Source of the DNA: JBCCMQ01 sp039179985
GTDB lineage: Bacteria; Pseudomonadota; Alphaproteobacteria; Rhodobacterales; Rhodobacteraceae
Length of the DNA stretch: 31,419 nt
NCBI GenBank assembly: GCA_039179985.1
Contig: JBCDED010000044.1
Coordinates: 1-31,419, forward strand
Reading direction: 5' to 3'
Shown: in pieces, positions 28,994 to 31,419 of the stretch
Position numbering within the stretch: position 1 is the first letter of the stretch
Layout: each line of letters opens with the position of its first letter
The notes under the pieces: generated by a model
Told to the model about the DNA's origin: nothing
Database searches by the model: none
The model's input: only the letters and a program-made list of their open reading frames with translations
Translations under genes and position numbers: made by a program

Positions 28994-30913
28994 TTACGAC
29001 GCGCGCTTGTCGTCGTCGAGGTCCTCGAAATCGGCGTCGACAATGTCTTCGTCCACGCCCGACGGCTCGTCGCCACCCTCCGGTGCCGCTTCGCCCGCTT
29101 TTTCCTGTTCGGCCTTGTAGATCGCCTCGCCCAGTTTCATGGCCGCTTCGGTCACGTTCTGGATGCCCGATTTGATCTTGCCGGCGTCTTCGGTTTCAAG
29201 CTGTTCCTTCAGCGCGCCGATGGCCAATTCGATCGCCTCGATCGTCGCCGGGTCGACCTTGTCGCCATGCTCTTCCATCGACTTTTCGGTCGAGTGGATC
29301 AGACTTTCGGCCTGGTTGCGGGCTTCGACCAGTTCGCGGCGCGACTTGTCCGCTTCGGCGTTGGCCTCGGCGTCCTTGACCATTTGATCGATCTCGTCGT
29401 CCGACAGACCGCCCGACGCCTGGATCGTGATCTTCTGCTCTTTGCCGGTGCCCTTGTCCTTGGCGCCCACGTTCACGATGCCGTCGGCGTTGATGTCGAA
29501 GGTCACCTCGATCTGTGGCAGACCGCGCGGCGCCGGCGGGATGTCTTCGAGATTGAACTGACCGAGTATCTTGTTGTCTGCGGCCATCTCGCGTTCGCCC
29601 TGGAAGACCCGGATCGTCACCGCGTTCTGGTTGTCTTCGGCGGTCGAGAAGATCTGGCTTTTCTTCGTTGGGATCGTGGTGTTGCGGTCGATCAGGCGGG
29701 TGAACACGCCGCCCAGCGTCTCGATGCCAAGCGACAGCGGCGTCACGTCGAGAAGCACGACGTCTTTCACGTCACCCTGCAGGACACCGGCCTGGATGGC
29801 GGCGCCCATGGCGACCACTTCGTCAGGGTTCACGCCCTTGTGGGGCTCTTTGCCGAAGAATTTGGTCACCTCTTCGATGACCTTCGGCATCCGGGTCATG
29901 CCGCCGACCAGAACCACCTCGTCGATGTCTCCGGTGGACAGACCCGCATCTTTCAGAGCGGCCTGGCACGGCTTCAACGACTTTTTGATGAGATCGCCCA
30001 CCAGCGTTTCGAGCTTCGCGCGGGTCAGTTTCATGACCATGTGCAGCGGCGTGCCAGCCTTCGGGTCCATCGAGATGAACGGCTGGTTGATTTCGGTCTG
30101 GCTCGACGACGAGAGTTCGATTTTGGCCTTTTCGGCAGCTTCCTTCAGGCGCTGCAGGGCCATCTTGTCGGCGGTCAGGTCGACGCCGTTTTCCTTTTTG
30201 AACTCATCGGCGAGGTAGTTGACGATGCGCATGTCGAAGTCTTCGCCGCCGAGGAAGGTATCCCCGTTGGTGGATTTCACTTCGAAAAGACCGTCGTCGA
30301 TTTCAAGAATTGTGACGTCGAATGTGCCGCCGCCAAGGTCAAAAACTGCAATGGTTTGAGTGTTTTCCTTGTCGAGACCATAGGCGAGCGCCGCTGCTGT
30401 CGGTTCGTTGATGATCCGCAGAACTTCCAGACCGGCGATTTTACCCGCGTCTTTGGTCGCCTGACGTTGCGCGTCGTTGAAATAGGCAGGCACTGTGATC
30501 ACGGCCTGTGTGACGTCTTCGCCAAGGTAGCTTTCCGCCGTCTCTTTCATCTTGCCGAGAATGAAGGCCGAGATCTGGGACGGAGAGTATTTCTCACCTT
30601 TGGCTTCCACCCACGCGTCGCCGTTACCGCCGTCAATCACAGCAAAGGGGAGGTTCTTTTTGTCCTTGGACAAATCGGCGTCGTCGTTGCGGCGGCCGAT
30701 CAGGCGCTTTACGCCGAAAATGGTGTTGTCGGGGTTGGTTACGGCTTGCCGTTTTGCAGGCTGGCCGACCAGACGTTCATCATCTGTGAACGCAACGATA
30801 GATGGTGTGGTTCGCGCACCTTCGGAGTTCTCAATCACGCGCGGCTGGGATCCATCCATGATGGCAACGCAGCTGTTTGTGGTTCCGAGGTCGATACCGA
30901 TAACTTTTGACAT
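28994..30913 (-). CDS. dnaK: Hsp70 chaperone DnaK
   Basis: 639 residues. The ATPase domain (about 1-385) opens IGIDLGTTNSCVAIMDG and contains IINEPTAAALAYGLD, the VFDLGGGTFDVTIL phosphate motif and VVLVGGMTRMPKV. The substrate-binding domain starts near DVTPLSLGIETLGG. The helical lid follows and ends with an acidic tail containing EDIVDADFED, the usual C-terminal signature. AAGGGA lies seven bases before the ATG. It is the head of the dnaK-dnaJ operon and divergent from the alkB-like fragment. Confidence 0.98.
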   Translation of the reverse strand: MSKVIGIDLGTTNSCVAIMDGSQPRVIENSEGARTTPSIVAFTDDERLVGQPAKRQAVTNPDNTIFGVKRLIGRRNDDADLSKDKKNLPFAVIDGGNGDAWVEAKGEKYSPSQISAFILGKMKETAESYLGEDVTQAVITVPAYFNDAQRQATKDAGKIAGLEVLRIINEPTAAALAYGLDKENTQTIAVFDLGGGTFDVTILEIDDGLFEVKSTNGDTFLGGEDFDMRIVNYLADEFKKENGVDLTADKMALQRLKEAAEKAKIELSSSSQTEINQPFISMDPKAGTPLHMVMKLTRAKLETLVGDLIKKSLKPCQAALKDAGLSTGDIDEVVLVGGMTRMPKVIEEVTKFFGKEPHKGVNPDEVVAMGAAIQAGVLQGDVKDVVLLDVTPLSLGIETLGGVFTRLIDRNTTIPTKKSQIFSTAEDNQNAVTIRVFQGEREMAADNKILGQFNLEDIPPAPRGLPQIEVTFDINADGIVNVGAKDKGTGKEQKITIQASGGLSDDEIDQMVKDAEANAEADKSRRELVEARNQAESLIHSTEKSMEEHGDKVDPATIEAIELAIGALKEQLETEDAGKIKSGIQNVTEAAMKLGEAIYKAEQEKAGEAAPEGGDEPSGVDEDIVDADFEDLDDDKRAS

Positions 30914-31023
30914 ATTACGATCCCTTTTTACTATAAGGCGATAACGCGGAGCTCTGGCCCTGAATGGCGCCTTTGCCCCAGATGATTGTCGCGCAAAACG
31001 TGTGCTTCGCGCAGTTCGCAGGG

Positions 31024-31052
31024 TATATAGGCAGGGGGCCGGGGGGCTGCAA
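31024..31052 (-). promoter_or_regulatory. dnaK promoter, sigma-70/sigma-32-like
   Basis: On the minus strand, TTGCAG (31052-31047) and TATATA (31029-31024) are separated by 17 bases. The -10 context CCTATATA also fits the alphaproteobacterial heat-shock form CYTATnT, so recognition by RpoH is plausible. No CIRCE element was seen in the 100-base leader, which argues against HrcA control. Confidence 0.55.
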
Positions 31053-31120
31053 CCTTTGACTTCTTTATGCGGGCAGATTCAGCGCCTAATTTTCGGCAGT
31101 GTGGCAGGGATGGTGGATAA

Positions 31121-31219
31121 ATGGCTGTATTGCGCGTTTCAGACTTTGCAATCCATCAAAATTACCTCGATCCGCCGGCGCAGCGCGAAATCTTGGAGTG
31201 CGTCAGAGATATCGTGCGA
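31121..31219 (+). pseudogene. alkB: AlkB-like gene, 5' fragment only
   Basis: The first 33 residues (VSDFAIHQNYLDPPAQREIL then ECVRDIVR) match the N-terminus of alphaproteobacterial AlkB-type 2-oxoglutarate/Fe(II) dioxygenases, which repair alkylated DNA. GGTGGATAA precedes the ATG. After VRDIVR, where family members continue with an aromatic-rich segment and later the catalytic HxD, the frame instead runs on for 36 unrelated residues to a stop at 31330. The catalytic domain is absent from the window. Either the gene is interrupted near 31219 by foreign DNA or the contig is chimeric here. The family call rests on a short stretch. Confidence 0.5.
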
Positions 31220-31419
31220 CCCTTCCTGAAATGGTCGAAACATCCATTCAAAGGGCTGAAAGTCAAGGCGCAAAGATTTACTTCTACATGCCATTATCCT
31301 ACTATTCTGCACTCGAGCAAGAAAAGGTAATTGATCTGTACTCTTCTATTCCAAAGAAGAATAAGATCATAGAATTTCATGGGTACGAAGTATTAAAAAA
31401 CGAGAAGTTCTATGCCGAC
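31220..31419 (+). CDS. AT-rich partial open frame of foreign appearance (runs off window)
   Basis: From about 31220 a frame different from that of alkB stays open to the end of the window. It includes MVETSIQRAESQGAKIYFYM (ATG at 31231) and, later, NKIIEFHGYEVLKNEKFYAD. It looks like the interior or C-terminal part of a gene rather than a start: no ribosome-binding site precedes the ATG, and the frame is open across the junction. The pattern of an 'AKIYFYMPLSYY' strand followed by 'EKFYAD' faintly recalls SGNH-hydrolase-like surface-polysaccharide proteins, where Asp and a later His are catalytic, but that is a guess. Base composition is near 40% GC by eye, against a GC-rich remainder. Confidence 0.4.

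Noticed and set aside
29267..30910. A 547-codon open frame on the plus strand opposite dnaK
   Set aside because: It lies entirely antisense to the unmistakable dnaK gene. Its protein is rich in His, Val, Arg and Asp, as expected from mirrored GC-rich codons, and shows no family similarity.
30914..31023. CIRCE or other HrcA operator in the dnaK leader
   Set aside because: The TTAGCACTC-N9-GAGTGCTAA pattern is absent from the leader on either strand.

Overview
The window looks like chromosomal DNA from a GC-rich alphaproteobacterium of the Rhodobacterales, probably the Roseobacter group. The inference rests on gene content and order: a YlxR-L7Ae fusion inside a rimP-nusA-infB operon, secA divergent from a parvulin-argJ-mutT cluster, grxC followed by a nitrilase, and a fused two-domain peptide-transporter ATPase. 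No tRNA, rRNA, CRISPR array, insertion sequence or prophage gene was recognised. Almost everything is housekeeping; the accessory signals lie in a few leaders, two exported proteins and the right-hand edge.

Layout. 1-1138 (minus): the 5' part of hemH and an NDUFAF5-like protein whose methyltransferase fold has lost its glycine-rich loop. 1185-3508 (plus): comF, grxC, a Nit-type amidase and a MarR regulator, tightly packed. 3512-5268 (minus): ubiG and a CurA-like oxidoreductase, with start and stop codons overlapping. 5333-6331 (plus): a proline iminopeptidase divergent from ubiG. 6425-11873 (plus): a complete peptide-type ABC importer (two permeases, fused ATPase, Tat-exported binding protein), closed by a clear terminator at 11901. 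12063-17475 (plus): rimP-nusA-ylxR/L7Ae-infB, the translation and transcription-factor operon. It has a good promoter and an apparent transcription attenuator in its leader.

17547-18242 (minus) is a small J-domain protein with a long structured upstream region, 18243-18541. 18542-21137 (minus) is a parvulin-argJ-mutT cluster, divergent from secA (21326-24067, plus). Downstream of secA are an exported protein of unknown function and a PstS-like/OmpA fusion. 26961-30913 (minus) holds the chaperone pair dnaK-dnaJ, followed by radC; a terminator-like hairpin sits between dnaK and dnaJ.

The last 300 bases are discordant. An alkB-like gene starts at 31121 but loses its homology after about 33 codons, near 31219. 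There the DNA becomes AT-rich and enters the middle of an unrelated open frame that runs off the window. This is either a real rearrangement or a chimeric contig end.

The most interesting points are the rimP leader attenuator, the J-domain gene and its leader, the NDUFAF5-like protein lacking the SAM loop, the duplicated N-terminus of the DppC-like permease, the PstS-OmpA fusion, and the alkB junction. I do not see a clear new multi-gene defence or mobile system here.
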